From Meghimatium bilineatum (lineage: Eukaryota; Mollusca; Gastropoda; Stylommatophora; Philomycidae): 64,000 bases of DNA. This document shows positions 33,811 to 44,913 of this stretch, in pieces. The DNA lies in NCBI GenBank assembly GCA_034231615.1, contig CM067298.1, positions 1,121,834 through 1,185,833 of the forward strand. Direction: 5' to 3'. Position 1 is the first letter of the stretch. Every line of letters starts with the position of its first letter. A program made the position numbers and the translations under genes. Under the pieces are notes generated by a model. That model saw only the letters and a program-made list of their open reading frames with translations. It ran no database searches and was not told where the DNA came from.

Positions 33811-34065
33811 TACCCCACACATTCTTCTTTATGGTGGTCACTTTTATCAGAACTTCTTTATTTTTTCCCTCTTTCCGTGATGTTCTCCCTATTCTATATC
33901 CACATCTCAAAAACAGAATTCTGCCCACAATCTGTTTGTTCATTATCCATGTTTCTGAGCCTTATATTAATGTAGTATAGGTGTATCATTTTATAATTCT
34001 CATTTTTAATTTGCTTGTTTGTCTTTGGTTGTTAACATGTTGTTCATGTCATTGAAAATACTTGT
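33811..34065. other. Intronic sequence, possibly mariner 5' region
   Basis: No clear coding match. It may hold the minus-strand N-terminal end of the mariner copy, but no terminal repeat was found. Confidence 0.3.
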
Positions 34066-34132
34066 AGCCATTCCTACTTGCCTGTTAATATTCCTACTTG
34101 CCTGTTAACATTCCTACTTGCCTGTTAACCTT
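34066..34132. repeat. 20-bp repeat, about 3.5 copies
   Basis: Copies of ttcctacttgcctgttaaca. Confidence 0.88.
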
Positions 34133-34407
34133 TAGGATGCCATATCCGAGATATTTCAACAAAGATGGTTGTGATGTCAACAGCTATGGTCAAGATATTT
34201 CAACCGTTGCTAAATCCCCTATTCAGTGAAGTGAAAATAAGACAATCACTAATGTCATGTGACTAGAATAAGCAAATCATAGTAGCTGTATTCAGCTTCC
34301 TGTGCCGGTAACGGTGTATGGAGATAGAAGACATTTGTAGAACAAGAAGTTGCAAATCACGAGACATCCAGATTGAAATCCATCGGAGGGTTACAGTGAC
34401 CGTAAAT

Positions 34408-35468
34408 ATGTATAAATGACATACAATCATTATATATAATTGACATACAATCATTATGTATAAATGACATACAATCATTATGTATAAATGACATACAATC
34501 ATTATGTACAAATGACATACAATCATTATGTATAACTGACATACAATCATTATGTACAATTGACATACAATCATTATGTACAATTGACATACAATCATTA
34601 TGTACAATTGACATATAATCATTATGTACAAATGACGTACAATCATTATGTATAAATGACATACAATCATTATGTACAATTGACATACAATCATTATGTA
34701 CAAATGACATACAATCATTATGTATAACTGACATACAATCATTATGTACAATTGACATACAATCATTATGTACAATTGACATACAATCATTATGTACAAA
34801 TGACATACAATCATTATGTATAAATGACATACAATCATTATGTACAATTGACATACAATCAATATGTACAATTGACATACAATCATTATGTACAAATGAC
34901 ATACAATCATTATGTACAATTGACATACAATCATTATGTACAAATTACATACAATCATTATGTATAAATGACATACAATCATTATGTACAATTGACATAC
35001 AATCATTATGTACAAATGACATACAATCATTATGTATATCTGACATACAATCATTATGTACAATTGACATACAATCATTATGTATAACTGACATACAATC
35101 ATTATGTACAATTGACATACAATCATTATGTACAATTGACATACAATCATTATGTACAAATGACGTACAATCATTATGTATAAATGACATACAATCATTA
35201 TGTACAATTGACATACAATCATTATGTACAAATGACATACAATCATTATGTATAACTGACATACAATCATTATGTACAGTTGACATACAATCATTATGTA
35301 CAATTGACATACAATCATTATGTACAAATGACATACAATCATTATGTACAAATGACATACAATCATTATGTACAATTGACATACAATCATTATGTACAAA
35401 TGACATACAATCATTATGTACAAATGACATACAATCATTATGTACAAATGACATACAATCATTATGGA
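34408..35468. repeat. 24-bp minisatellite, about 44 copies
   Basis: The unit is gacatacaatcattatgtac plus aatt; variants end aaat, taaat, taact. At 24 bp it is open on both strands (MIVCHLYI on minus). A 22-unit block (528 bp) is duplicated, marked by the rare gacgtacaatc at 34634 and 35162. Confidence 0.97.
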
Positions 35469-36510
35469 ATGTGATTCTGATAGTAAGGAATTCTTGGGAA
35501 TAATATTTATTGTAAAATCAGTAACAAGTTAGTTACATAATGAGCTTATATCAAACAAGCATGGGACTAACATATTGACAGATTTACAGACAACATTAGG
35601 TCTATGTTTCTAGAACCATTTTTTCCATCAGGTAAGTTATATTTATATGTTTTATTTATTTCCCCATCAATATTATGTTAGCTTGGTTATGAAACTACAT
35701 AAATACGATGGACATAGGTGTGTTACAGTGTACAAAATGATAATTTCAGAGTTGCTACGTCGGAAATAAATAAAGGTGAGCAATTCTTACAGAAAAATGT
35801 TCTCATTTTACAGTGGAATAACGTTCTTAAAGGATCTCCCTCTTTACACATTTTTCAAATCCCTAATTATTTCAACACTTTGTCTTAACAGTTGTTTTTT
35901 ATAGTGCATGCATTTAAACAAATATCCCAATACCATGATACTCAGGTAGTATATCTTAATCACAATCACACACACACACTCACACACACACACTCCATTA
36001 GAACAAATTCCAATCACAATATATCCCTCTATAATGCACTATTTCAATTTGTTTTTTGAAAAATGTAGTCTCTGAACTTTTGATCAATGTGTGTGTGTTT
36101 GAAAAGGTGGACAAAAGACTGCAACACTGTGTGCACAGAAACAGCAGAACACAAAGCTTTATAAACTACTATTCAGTATTGTATGCTGGTGTCTTGAAAT
36201 AAAATAAATCACCACAGCCAAAGAATGCTGGGTTGCTGGCTATGTCCTGGATACCTACACCATCAAATTTTTGTTAAAGCTGCACCACATGTGGAATATA
36301 GTCTGACTGTTCTATCAGGCCAAACCTTTTAAAGTGGGACATTTGTATTTTCCCGTACTTTAGTTGGTCAATTTTTGTCAACAGGCAATGAAAGTCACTG
36401 GAAAAGTCAAGTTAGGATGATATCTAATTCAGCCCACAGGTCTTACAAGATGTTTCAAATGAAGCTATGCTGTGATATTGTCGATGGTCATTTAGTGGTG
36501 TACAACAATA
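35469..36510. other. Intronic unique sequence
   Basis: Contains a short CA microsatellite (35968-35998) and otherwise AT-rich sequence without recognisable genes. Confidence 0.5.
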
Positions 36511-36514
36511 CCCT

Positions 36515-36990
36515 CTGAAAATGGGGGGGGGGGGGGGGTGTAGGTTGGTGACCTTGCATTCCATTCACTTGAACTAAACACACAATGCTGGCCTTGCTTG
36601 TTAAAACCCTGGAGTAAGAGAGGGTGGGGAGTGTAGAGGGGGAACCTTGCATTCCATTCACCAGAACTAAACACACAATGCTGATCTTGCTTGTTAAAAC
36701 TCTGGAGTCAGGAGGGGGGGGGGGTGTAGGGGGAACCTTGCATTCCATTCACCGGAACTAAACACACAATGCTGACCTTGCTTGTTAAAACCCTGGAGTC
36801 AGAGAGGGGGGGGGGAGTGTAGGGGGGGGACCTTGCATTCCATTCACTTGAACTAAACACACAATGCTGACCCTGCTTGTTAAAACCCTGGAGTCAGAGG
36901 GGGGGGGGGGAGTGTAGGGGGGGGGGAAACCTTGCATTCCATTCACCGGAACTAAACACACAATGCTCACCTTGCTTGTGGTGTCTAGGA
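36515..36990. repeat. About 100-bp repeat with poly-G tracts, 4-5 copies
   Basis: Each unit ends in one or two G runs of 6-15 bases, followed by ccttgcattccattcac, gaactaaacacacaatgctg and ttgttaaaaccctggagt. The runs lie on the + strand and differ in length between units. Confidence 0.93.
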
Positions 36991-37524
36991 AACACAATCT
37001 ATTCTTATTTTGAAAAAAAGGAAGGAGTTCCCTAAAAGCCTAGGCCATAAAACTCTCGACAATACAGGCCTCCTAGCTGAATTAATTTGGACCCTGTTCG
37101 TTACGTTTTTGATTATTGTTGGACTTTTCATTGGTCGCTATTTACATACTTGGGGTCGCATGCCAAAAATAGCTATGTCAATCAATAGACTTCATGGAAA
37201 TCTGAGACTAACTCATGTTTACGTTTTAGCATACAAGTGTTCTATACTGCCGACGGTCGCAGCCATAATGACTTTAAATTAAGTCTTGGCTGGTTGAAAG
37301 AGAAATGTTAAATTATGATGAAAGTAATTGGCAGTGAGACTGTATCTGTGTATCTGTTTCACAAGAAACAACCCATGCTTGGAAGAGAGGTAACAGAACA
37401 TGGAAACACCATTCTTTTCATTGACACACAATCACAAAAGGGGCATTAAGTATGTTAATATTGTCATAAACCATATATAACAAATTGCAGTTGTAATGCA
37501 CATTGCAATGTCAGTCCCAACCAA
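36991..37524. other. Intronic unique sequence
   Basis: A 90-codon open frame (37010-37279) has a hydrophobic stretch (LFVTFLIIVGLFIGRYLHTW). It has no recognised relatives, so it is not called as a gene. Confidence 0.35.
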
Positions 37525-37549
37525 TTCGTTATAATGGGATTCCACTGTA
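37525..37549 (-). repeat. MITE/pogo-like terminus
   Basis: ttcgttataatgggattcca plus ctgta is, on the minus strand, tacagtggaatcccattata plus acgaa. It resembles the left terminus of the MITE at 54939. No partner terminus was found nearby. Confidence 0.5.
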
Positions 37550-37606
37550 TATACATTTGTTACATATGCAGTTTATATATGAAATATGTCCATCACAAGT
37601 CATGAT

Positions 37607-37770
37607 GACTATTTGTTACATCCACTGTTTGCTGCATCCACTGTTTGTTGCAGCCACTGTTTGTTGTATCCACTGTTTGTTGCATCCACTGTTTGTTGCA
37701 TCCACTGTTTGTTACATCCACTGTTTTTCACATCCACTGTTTGTTATATCCACAGTTTGTCACATCCACT
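37607..37770. repeat. 16-bp repeat, about 10 copies
   Basis: Copies of catccactgtttgttg with cagcc, tatcc and acatcc variants. Confidence 0.93.
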
Positions 37771-37814
37771 TTTGAAATTCAATTTGAGTTATGTCTGCAG
37801 GTTATCATCACCAC

Positions 37815-38275
37815 ACTCCGGGCAAGTCCATGGGTGCTCTGACCCACTCTGGACATGTCCATGGGTGCTCAGATCCACTCTGGACATGTCCATGGGTGCT
37901 CTGATCCACTCTAGACAAGTCCATGGGTGCTCTGATCCACTCCGGACAAGTTCAAAGAATCCACTCCGGACAAGTCCATGGGTGCTCTGATTCACTCCAG
38001 ACAAGTCCATGGGTGCTCTGATCCACTCAGGCCAAGTCCATGGGTGCTCTGATCCACTCAGGACAATTCCATGGGTGCTCTGATCCACTCAGGACAATTC
38101 CATGGGTGCTCTGATCCACTCAGGACAATTCCATGGGTGCTCTGATCCACTCAGGACAAGTCCATGGGTGCTCTGATCCAATCCGGACAAGTCCATGAGT
38201 GTTCTGATCCATGTCAGCCGACAGGACAAGTCCGTGGGTGCTCTGATCCACATCGACCGACAGATGTTGATTTAT
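37815..38275. repeat. 31-bp minisatellite, about 14 copies
   Basis: The unit is gtccatgggtgctctgatcc plus actccggacaa. The left copies read ctctggacat, the middle ctcaggacaatt, and the last copies are diverged with an extra segment (cagccgacag). Confidence 0.95.
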
Positions 38276-38466
38276 CAGTCTCTGTATATCTATTATGTTT
38301 CTCTTTACAGGCTGTTCTGATCTTTATCAATATCTCGTGCTGTCTTGAGAGCGACCATGATTCACACTTTTGAAAACCTCTGAGCGGACAAAGTCCCTCA
38401 AAACATTTAACCTCTATCAGATAGTCATTCCATTGATGTAATTCAGTTGGAGTAATGTTCTTGTAT

Positions 38467-38474
38467 ATGTATGG

Positions 38475-38542
<68 letters not shown>
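38467..38542. repeat. (TA)n microsatellite
   Basis: Uninterrupted TA dinucleotides directly abutting the mariner terminus; TA repeats resume at 39257-39278 on the other side. Confidence 0.98.
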
Positions 38543-38543
<1 letters not shown>

Positions 38544-39256
38544 GAGGCGTGTTCAAATGAAAACGGGACTTGTTACACCACGCGTGATAGAGCGCACTGA
38601 TATTGATGACATTTTGCACTAGTAATGAGTATCCAATAATTTACATACGGTCACGTGTTCATCTTCCCAGCATGCATATGTGCTGCAGAAGACTGTTAAC
38701 AATATGGCGGGTGTGATTCCGAACCCGTCCAAAGTGAATCAGCGTGCTGTGATCCAGTTTCTTTCATTTGAAGGATGTCAAGCAGTAGACATTCATCGGA
38801 GAATGAAGGCAGCATATGGTGACAAATGTTTGTCGAGGACTAGAGTGATGGAGTGGGTGCGTATGTTTAAAGACGGACGTGAGTTAACGGCAGATCTTGC
38901 ACGGCCAGGTCAGGCGCATATTGTTGCAACAGAAGAAGCCATAGCCGTGCTTGATAAAGCAGTACTGACTGACCGTCGTCGGAGCATTCGTTCGCTTGCA
39001 GAAGAATTCCATATGTCAATTGGGACAGCCCACATGGTTGTTCGGAAGAAATTGAACTAGCAACTTTTTCTCGGACGGCATTCGACGTCTACCTAAACAG
39101 TGGGATGCTTGCCTAAATGCATACGGAGATTTTTTCTGATGAACCCAGGTGCATTCTTATTCACAAGTGGTTGCTTTGTTCAATTCCGTTGAAAATATTA
39201 AATTGCGTATGATACTTTTTAAATAAATCCACAAGTCCCGTTTTCATTTGAACACA
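38543..39256 (+). mobile_element. Internally deleted mariner with perfect terminal repeats
   Basis: A perfect 24-bp inverted repeat bounds the element (38550-38573 and 39231-39254, beginning tgttcaaatgaaaacgggac), and it sits between TA repeats, the mariner target. The ORF from ATG 38704 to TAG 39060 encodes an N-terminal helix-turn-helix domain (NQRAVIQFLSFEGCQAVDIH, RVMEWVRMFKDGRE, RSIRSLAEEFHMSIGTAHMV). Just after, in another frame, FFSDGIRRLPKQWDACLNAY is the transposase C-terminus. The whole DDD catalytic core is missing. It is a non-autonomous copy, possibly still able to bind transposase. Confidence 0.93.
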
Positions 39257-39366
39257 TATATATATATATATATATATGCAGTTTATATATGAAATAAATT
39301 CTCAAATAACTGATATAAGTGTGTTATATGTAGACAGACTGAGATAATTGTTTACACTGTTGGCAG

Positions 39367-39516
39367 GCATCAACAGCTGATCATCAGTGTCACATTCTCC
39401 TGCGTGCAGCTCCTTTACCAGAGAAAGTTACAGAAATTCTACTCCAGAACCAGCATCATCTGAAAGTCTTGGACACTTTAATGCCAGCCATGGGAACTGG
39501 ACGCTCAGGTCTACAG
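39367..39516 (+). CDS. EFL1: EFL1 exon e12 (domain IV)
   Basis: It encodes ASTADHQCHILLRAAPLPEK then VTEILLQNQHHLKVLDTLMP and AMGTGRSGLQ. LRAAPLPE.VT.IL..N is the conserved LSVRAMPLPEEVTQILEEN of EFL1, at the start of the domain IV portion. The exon is exactly 50 codons, phase 0 at both ends. The acceptor is tttacactgttggcag and the donor gtataa. The final tctacag plus donor is repeated twice downstream. Confidence 0.95.
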
Positions 39517-39612
39517 GTATAATTTGTTTCTAATATCACATCTCTACTGGTATCATGTGTTTCTCATATCAAATATCTACAGGTACCATTTGTTTCTAGT
39601 ATCAGTGTTAAT
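39508..39612. repeat. Triplicated exon end plus 5' splice site of e12
   Basis: Three diverged copies, about 33-36 bp each: tctacaggtataatttgttt, tctactggtatcatgtgttt and tctacaggtaccatttgttt. The first spans the e12 donor. Confidence 0.88.
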
Positions 39613-39785
39613 GTGTTGTTACCAGCTTGTTGTTTCTAGTATCAATGTGTTGTTACCAGCTTGTTGTTTCTAGTATCAGAGTTAATGTGTTACCAGCTTG
39701 TTGTTTCTAGTATCAGAGTTAATGTGTTACCAGCTTGTTGTTTCTAGTATCAATGTGTTGTTACCAGCTTGTTGTTTCTAGAAAA
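39596..39785. repeat. 30-40 bp repeat, 5 copies
   Basis: Units of tttctagtatcagtgttaat plus gtgttaccagcttgttg. The first copy merges with the donor-derived repeat (tttctagtatcag), so one array seems to have grown out of the other. Confidence 0.88.
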
Positions 39786-40257
39786 TGTTCATAGCTATTC
39801 ATACATTGTGCTAATTTAAATCTATCCACCCTTAATAACGATATATCGTTGCAGATGGACATCCAATTCTGACGTATCCACAATTATTCTTTCTTGCAGA
39901 TAGGACATCTAAATTTGCTTATTTGGATCGTAAATGAATTAGTATTAAGTTATTTAGCTGTTTAAAATTTAGAAATCTGGCCAAAGCAAAGAAACCCTTG
40001 TGGTACTGTGTGATTAGATGCATGTGACATATTTATTTTAAATTAAAATTCGAACAAAGTAGTTTCAGCTTTTCTGAAATTAGCAAAATGGCTTCATCTT
40101 CAACTAGTAAGAGATCTCAAAGATTTAGCAAACATCTGGCTTTATTTTTCTTTGAGTTTTATTTATTAAAATTGGTAGCATATCCTATCCAGGACGTAGC
40201 TATAAACCCAGCATTTGTTGGCTGTGGTGATTTTCTAGGCAATATAAATACGTTCAG
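39786..40257. other. Intronic sequence, nothing recognised
   Basis: Contains a short open stretch from 40088 with no known relatives. Confidence 0.4.
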
Positions 40258-40374
40258 TAGGTTGCCATTGCTTTCTGAACGGTCCGGATGCACAATTGCC
40301 TGTGGTGAGGATCGAACTCGGTACCTTTGCCGTCACAGACGCGCTGTGTACCACTTCGCCACAGAGCCGGACAT
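40258..40374 (-). mobile_element. tRNA-like SINE head (minus)
   Basis: On the minus strand there is an A-box tggcgaagtggt and a B-box gagttcgatcc with tRNA-like spacing. The acceptor-stem ends do not pair properly and no complete cloverleaf is apparent, so a SINE head or tRNA pseudogene is more likely than a working tRNA. Confidence 0.65.
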
Positions 40375-40387
40375 TGAGTTTTATAAT

Positions 40388-40520
40388 TGTAGATATTATT
40401 TCAAGTGATGTATCAGACAACAACAGTGTATTCTATTTCAAGTGATGTATCAGGCAACAACAGTGTATTCTATTTCAAGTGATGTTATCAGACAACAAAA
40501 GTGTATTCTATTATGACAGT
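40388..40520. repeat. 38-bp repeat, about 3.5 copies
   Basis: Copies of tatttcaagtgatgtatcag plus acaacaacagtgtattc, starting right next to the SINE-like sequence. Confidence 0.88.
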
Positions 40521-40970
40521 AGAGATTACCAACATGTTGAAAATCAGAAAAGAAATAGACCTAATATTATTGGTAAGGGAAAAATAACAGCAAACAAATT
40601 ATGAAACTGTTACCACTGCTATAGTTTCTGAAGAATCAGATAGGTCTAGTGACAGCAATGATAATCTTACACTGCGTTATAGAGAAAATTGAGTTAGACC
40701 TAATAATAATATTGAGTGGAATAAAGTTCAACTTTAGAAATCCAATACTTGGGAGTATTTTGTAAAGTTTTGCAATATTTTGTTCAGTTTTGAAATTTAA
40801 CATGAAACACACAAAACATGGCATAAAACACTAGGCAGTTGATAGATTTACTTCAAATAAACTAGTTATGATAAGGAAAGGGACAGTCAAGGCATCTACT
40901 TTAGTAAAATTTGGATATCAATATTTCAAGACAAGTAAAATTGAGGGTGAGTAGAACAAAATATTTACAT
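40521..40970. other. AT-rich intronic sequence
   Basis: No gene or array recognised. Confidence 0.5.
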
Positions 40971-40972
40971 AA

Positions 40973-41225
40973 AAATGTATAACAAAATATGTGTAAAAAA
41001 AATGTATAACAAAATATGTGTAAAAAAAATGTATAACAAAATATGTGTAAAAAAATGTATAACAAAATATGTGTACAAAAAATGTATAACAAAATATGTG
41101 TACAAAAAAATGTATAACAAAATATGTGTACAAAAAATGTATAACAAAATATGTGTACAAAAAAATGTATAACAAAATATGTGTACAAAAAATGTATAAC
41201 AAAATATGTGTACAAAAAAATATAT
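40973..41225. repeat. 25-28 bp minisatellite, about 10 copies
   Basis: The unit is atgtataacaaaatatgtgt plus a-rich tail. The left copies read gtaaaaaaa and the right ones gtacaaaaa. Confidence 0.96.
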
Positions 41226-41284
41226 GTTCATCTCACATTCCATCATCTCACTTTCCTATAACTTTGTTTATCAAGACAGATCTA

Positions 41285-41530
41285 GCATTCTAGCATATTA
41301 TAGATGAAGTCAGTACAGGTAGATTTATAACACATGCAGGTAAGATAGATCTAGCATATTAGAGATGAAATCAGTACAGGTAGATTTATAACACATGCAG
41401 GTAAGATAGATCTAGCATATTAGAGATGAAGTCAGTACAGGTAAATTTATAACACATGCAGGTAAGATAGATCTAGCATATTAGAGATGAAGTCAGTACA
41501 GGTAGATTTATAACACATGCAGTCAAGACA
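41285..41530. repeat. About 61-bp repeat, 4 copies
   Basis: The unit contains tctagcatattagagatgaa, gtcagtacaggtagatttat and aacacatgcaggtaagat. Each copy carries a donor-like caggtaaga. Confidence 0.93.
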
Positions 41531-41544
41531 GATATTATGTGGAA

Positions 41545-41825
41545 TAAGGGGTAGAAGAGTTCTCTGGAGATAGCCTTTCTGTGTGCTGTTTGTAGGCTTG
41601 TTCCCATAGCCTTTTTGATTTCAGAGGTCCAACTTTTACATGGTCTGCCTCTGGCTTTATAGCCATTGTGTCTTTGCGTCATGGTTATTTGTGACATGCT
41701 ATCTTTTGGTAATTAGGACGTGAATACCACTTAATCTGTTGTCTCTTGATATATTCTAATACTGGTACTGTTTTGGTCTGATGTTATCATTTCTAACTTT
41801 CTCTTAATGAAGCTTCAACTATTCT
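41545..41825 (-). mobile_element. LINE-C 3' fragment (minus)
   Basis: On the minus strand it reads YKARGRPCKSWTSEIKKAMG and HRKAISRELFYP, the extreme C-terminus of a LINE ORF2 (G-R-P-x-x-x-W motif). The same family is at 55175-55930 with RGRP, W and AISRELFYP at matching positions. Confidence 0.82.
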
Positions 41826-41879
41826 TCATAGACACATCATATCTGTTGTCACTAGTTCTCTCTTGTCTTGAATATGATA

Positions 41880-42330
41880 TGGAAGATTGGTATTACAAGA
41901 AATAAACATCAATCTATTCAGATCTCTAGTGCTAAGTAGACTTGTATACGGATGTGAATGCTGGACAATCTATTCAGATCTCTAGTGCTAAGTAGACTTG
42001 TATACGAATGCGAATGCTGGACACTCAATGCCGACATGGAAAGAAGGATTCAGGTTTTTGAATAAAAGTGCTACAGAAGTTTAAGAATTCATTATATAGA
42101 ACACCAGACAAATATTTGTCCAGCAGCAGATAAACTTGCAGATTATCAAGAACCACTTATGGCAGTGGTGAAATGAGTGTAAACTTGTGTGGTGTGGACA
42201 TGTAACCAGACACAGCTCACTTAATAAAATTCTTTGTCAACGATGGAAGGAGACCAGGTGGACAAAGAAAATCTAGGATTAGCATCGAGGATTTGGTCTG
42301 AGCATTATGTTTTTTTAATAGTCACCCAAA
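41880..42330 (+). mobile_element. LINE-D C-terminal fragment (plus)
   Basis: Broken frames read LFRSLVLSRLVYECECWTLN and ADMERRIQVFE, the post-RT LY.SLV.S.LLYGCE.WTL..D.ERRI..FE motif of RTE/CR1-type LINEs. A CGHVTRHSSL-like remnant follows. About 55 bp around tctctagtgctaagtagact is tandemly duplicated (41912-42021). Confidence 0.82.
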
Positions 42331-42504
42331 TGTCTGAGGAAGAAGGTGTTTGGGGAACTTTTTGTGCTTATGTCTCTAGTGTGGCAGCCTCATGACACTG
42401 ATGTCTACAGTGTGGAAGATGCTCTATGACTCTGATGTCTTCAGTATGGCACGCCTACAGTGTGGCACGCGTTTCTCTATCCCTCTCTCTCCCTCCTCTC
42501 TCAT
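42331..42504. other. Intronic sequence, nothing recognised
   Basis: Short GTGTGGCA-containing degenerate repeats; no gene. Confidence 0.4.
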
Positions 42505-42800
42505 ACAGCAGTAATGTAATCTACATAATGCAACTGTCATGTAATCTACATAATGCAACTGTCATGTAATCTATGTAATGCAACCGTCATGTAATCTATG
42601 TAATGTAATTGCCATGTTATCTATGCAATGTAAGTCATGTAATTTACTCAATGCAACAGTCATGTAATCTACGCAATGCAACTGTCATGTAATCTGCGCA
42701 GTGCAGCTGTCGTGTAATCTATGCAATGCATCTGTCACTCGCAATGCAGCTGTAATGTAATTCTACATAATGCAGCTGTAAAGTAATCTATGTAATATAT
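42505..42800. repeat. Degenerate 24-bp repeat
   Basis: Copies of catgtaatctacataatgca plus actgt, increasingly diverged to the right. Confidence 0.88.
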
Positions 42801-42844
42801 CTTTGTTATTTACAAAACCGCCCTGTTCTTCACCTGCTTGACTG

Positions 42845-44038
42845 TATATCAAGTATGTTTGTCACCTTCTCAGCTGTCTATCAGACATGATTGTCACCTG
42901 CTAAACTGTCTATCAGACATGATTGTCACCTGCTGGACTGTCTAGCTGACATGATTGTCACCTGCTAAACTGTCTATCAGACATGATTGTCACCTGCTAA
43001 ACTGTCTATCAGACATGATTGTCACCTGCTGGACTGTCTATCAGACATGATTGTCACCTGCTGGACTGTCTAGCTGACATGATTGTCACCTGCTGGACTG
43101 TCTATCAGACATGATTGTCACCTGCTGGACTGTCTATCAGACATGATTGTCACCTGCTGGACTGTCTAGCTGACATGATTGTCACCTGCTAAACTGTCTA
43201 TCAGACATGATTGTCACCTGCTGGACATTCTAGCTGACATGATTGTAACCTGCTAAACTGTCTATCAGACATGATTGTCACCTGCTGGACTGTCTAGCTG
43301 ACATGATTGTCACCTGCTGGACTGTCTATCAGACATGATTGTCACCTGCTGGACTGTCTAGCTGACATGATTGTCACCTGCTGGACTGTCTATCAGACAT
43401 GATTGTCACCTGCTGGACTGTCTAGCTGACATGATTGTCACCCGCTCGACTGTCTATCAGACATGATTGTCACCTGCTGGACTGTCTAGCTGACATGATT
43501 GTCACCCGCTCGACTGTCTATCAGACATGATTGTCACCTGCTGGACTGTCTATCAGACATGATTGTCAGCTGCTGGACTGTCTATCAGACATGATTGTCA
43601 CCTGCTGGACTGTCTATCAGACATGATTGTCAGCTGCTGGACTGTCTATCAGACATGATTGTCACCTGCTGGACTGTCTATCAGACATGATTGTCACCTG
43701 CTGGACTGTCTATCAGACATGATTGTCACCTGCTGGACTGTCTATCAGACATGATTGTCACCTGCTGGACTGTCTATCAGACATGATTGTCACCTGCTGG
43801 ACTGTCTATCAGACATGATTGTCACCTGCTGGACTGTCTATCAGACATGATTGTCACCTGCTGGACTGTCTATCAGACATGATTGTCACCTGCTGGACTG
43901 TCTATCAGACATGATTGTCACCTGCTGGACTGTCTATCAGACATGATTGTCACCTGCTGGACTGTCTATCAGACATGATTGTCACCTGCTCGACTGTCTA
44001 TCAGACATGATTGTCACCTGCTCGACTGTCTATCAGAC
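42845..44038. repeat. 32-bp minisatellite, about 37 copies
   Basis: The unit is gactgtctatcagacatgat plus tgtcacctgctg. The left half mixes tagctgac, tatcagac and ctaaac variants; the right half (43530-44038) is nearly uniform. Confidence 0.97.
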
Positions 44039-44069
44039 AGGATACTTTTATAGAACACACTATACAACA

Positions 44070-44195
44070 TTTCTGAGATAATAGATGAGATAATAGATGA
44101 GATAATAGATGAGATAATAGATGAGATAATAGATAAGATAATAGATAAGATGTATGCGTTATCTGAGATAATAGATGAGATGTATGCGTTATCGT
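44070..44195. repeat. 13-bp repeat upstream of e13
   Basis: agataatagatg in about eight copies, then tgtatgcgttatc twice. It ends about 20 bp before the e13 acceptor. Confidence 0.92.
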
Positions 44196-44213
44196 CCTGC
44201 TTCCTAATTGCAG

Positions 44214-44913
44214 GTTGGATACTGTGAGTCAGGAACTACTTTAGATATCATCAGACAGCAGTTGAAGGAAGAGTTTGAGAAAGCTGGATCGGAATGGAGT
44301 GGTGCTGAAGAAAATATTTGGAGTTTTGGTCCGAGACGATGTGGACCCAACATATTGCTGAACTGTGTGAAGGGTTACGTTAGACCATCGGTGTGGCAAT
44401 CATTAGAAAAGAGTAGGATAGATGTTTGCAAAATTGCAGACCTGGACAACAGCATTGTTACAGGTTTTCAGATGGCAACTTTAGCAGGACCTTTGTGTGA
44501 GGAACCTATGCATGGCGTCTGTTTCATTGTGGAAGATTGGTGGTATGGGGATAAAGTCAAGCCATCTTCACAAAGTACAGACCCAGTGTCCTCCTCCATA
44601 AATTCCTCAAAGTTTAGTGAGAATTTAGGGTCGAAAGAAATGGATGATCCAAAGACATCTGAAGATTTCCGAACACAAGCATCATCAGCTACAAACTGCC
44701 AGATTGATCCTGCCCAGGACAGACTTAAGCCATCTGTTTATGTTCCAGGATATGAAAGCTTTCATCTGCAACAGAAGACAGCATATGGTCCTGTCTCTGG
44801 TCAGCTAATCTCCACAATGAAAGAAGGATGCCGTCAGGCATTTCAGGCTCAGCCTCAAAGACTTATGGCTGCAATGTATCGATGTGAAACTCAGGCCACT
44901 GTTGAAGTTCTGG
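44214..44913 (+). CDS. EFL1: EFL1 exon e13 (domains IV-V, largest exon)
   Basis: It encodes 233 residues. In order: VGYCESGTTLDIIRQQLKEE, the block NIWSFGPRRCGPNILLN, then DNSIVTGFQMATLAGPLCEE followed by PMHGVCFIVEDW. Next come a variable polar insertion (KPSSQSTDPVSSSINSSKF and beyond) and GPVSGQLISTMKEGCRQAFQ with AQPQRLMAAMYRCETQATVE. IWSFGP..CGPN and GF..AT..GP.CEEP are shared with EF-2 domain IV, and RLMAAMY opens domain V. The polar linker is an unconserved loop in all EFL1s. The acceptor is cttcctaattgcag and the donor gtgagt, in phase 1. The exon shows no sign of repeat invasion. Confidence 0.97.

Noticed and set aside
34263-35462. 399-codon minus ORF (MIVCHLYI repeats)
   Set aside because: 24-bp array artefact; several other frames are equally open.
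37010-37282. 90-codon ORF with a hydrophobic segment
   Set aside because: No recognisable homology, intronic position, and length expected by chance in 64 kb.
40258-40374. A functional tRNA gene on the minus strand
   Set aside because: A- and B-box words are present but the acceptor stem does not pair and no clear anticodon arm is seen; a SINE head is more likely.
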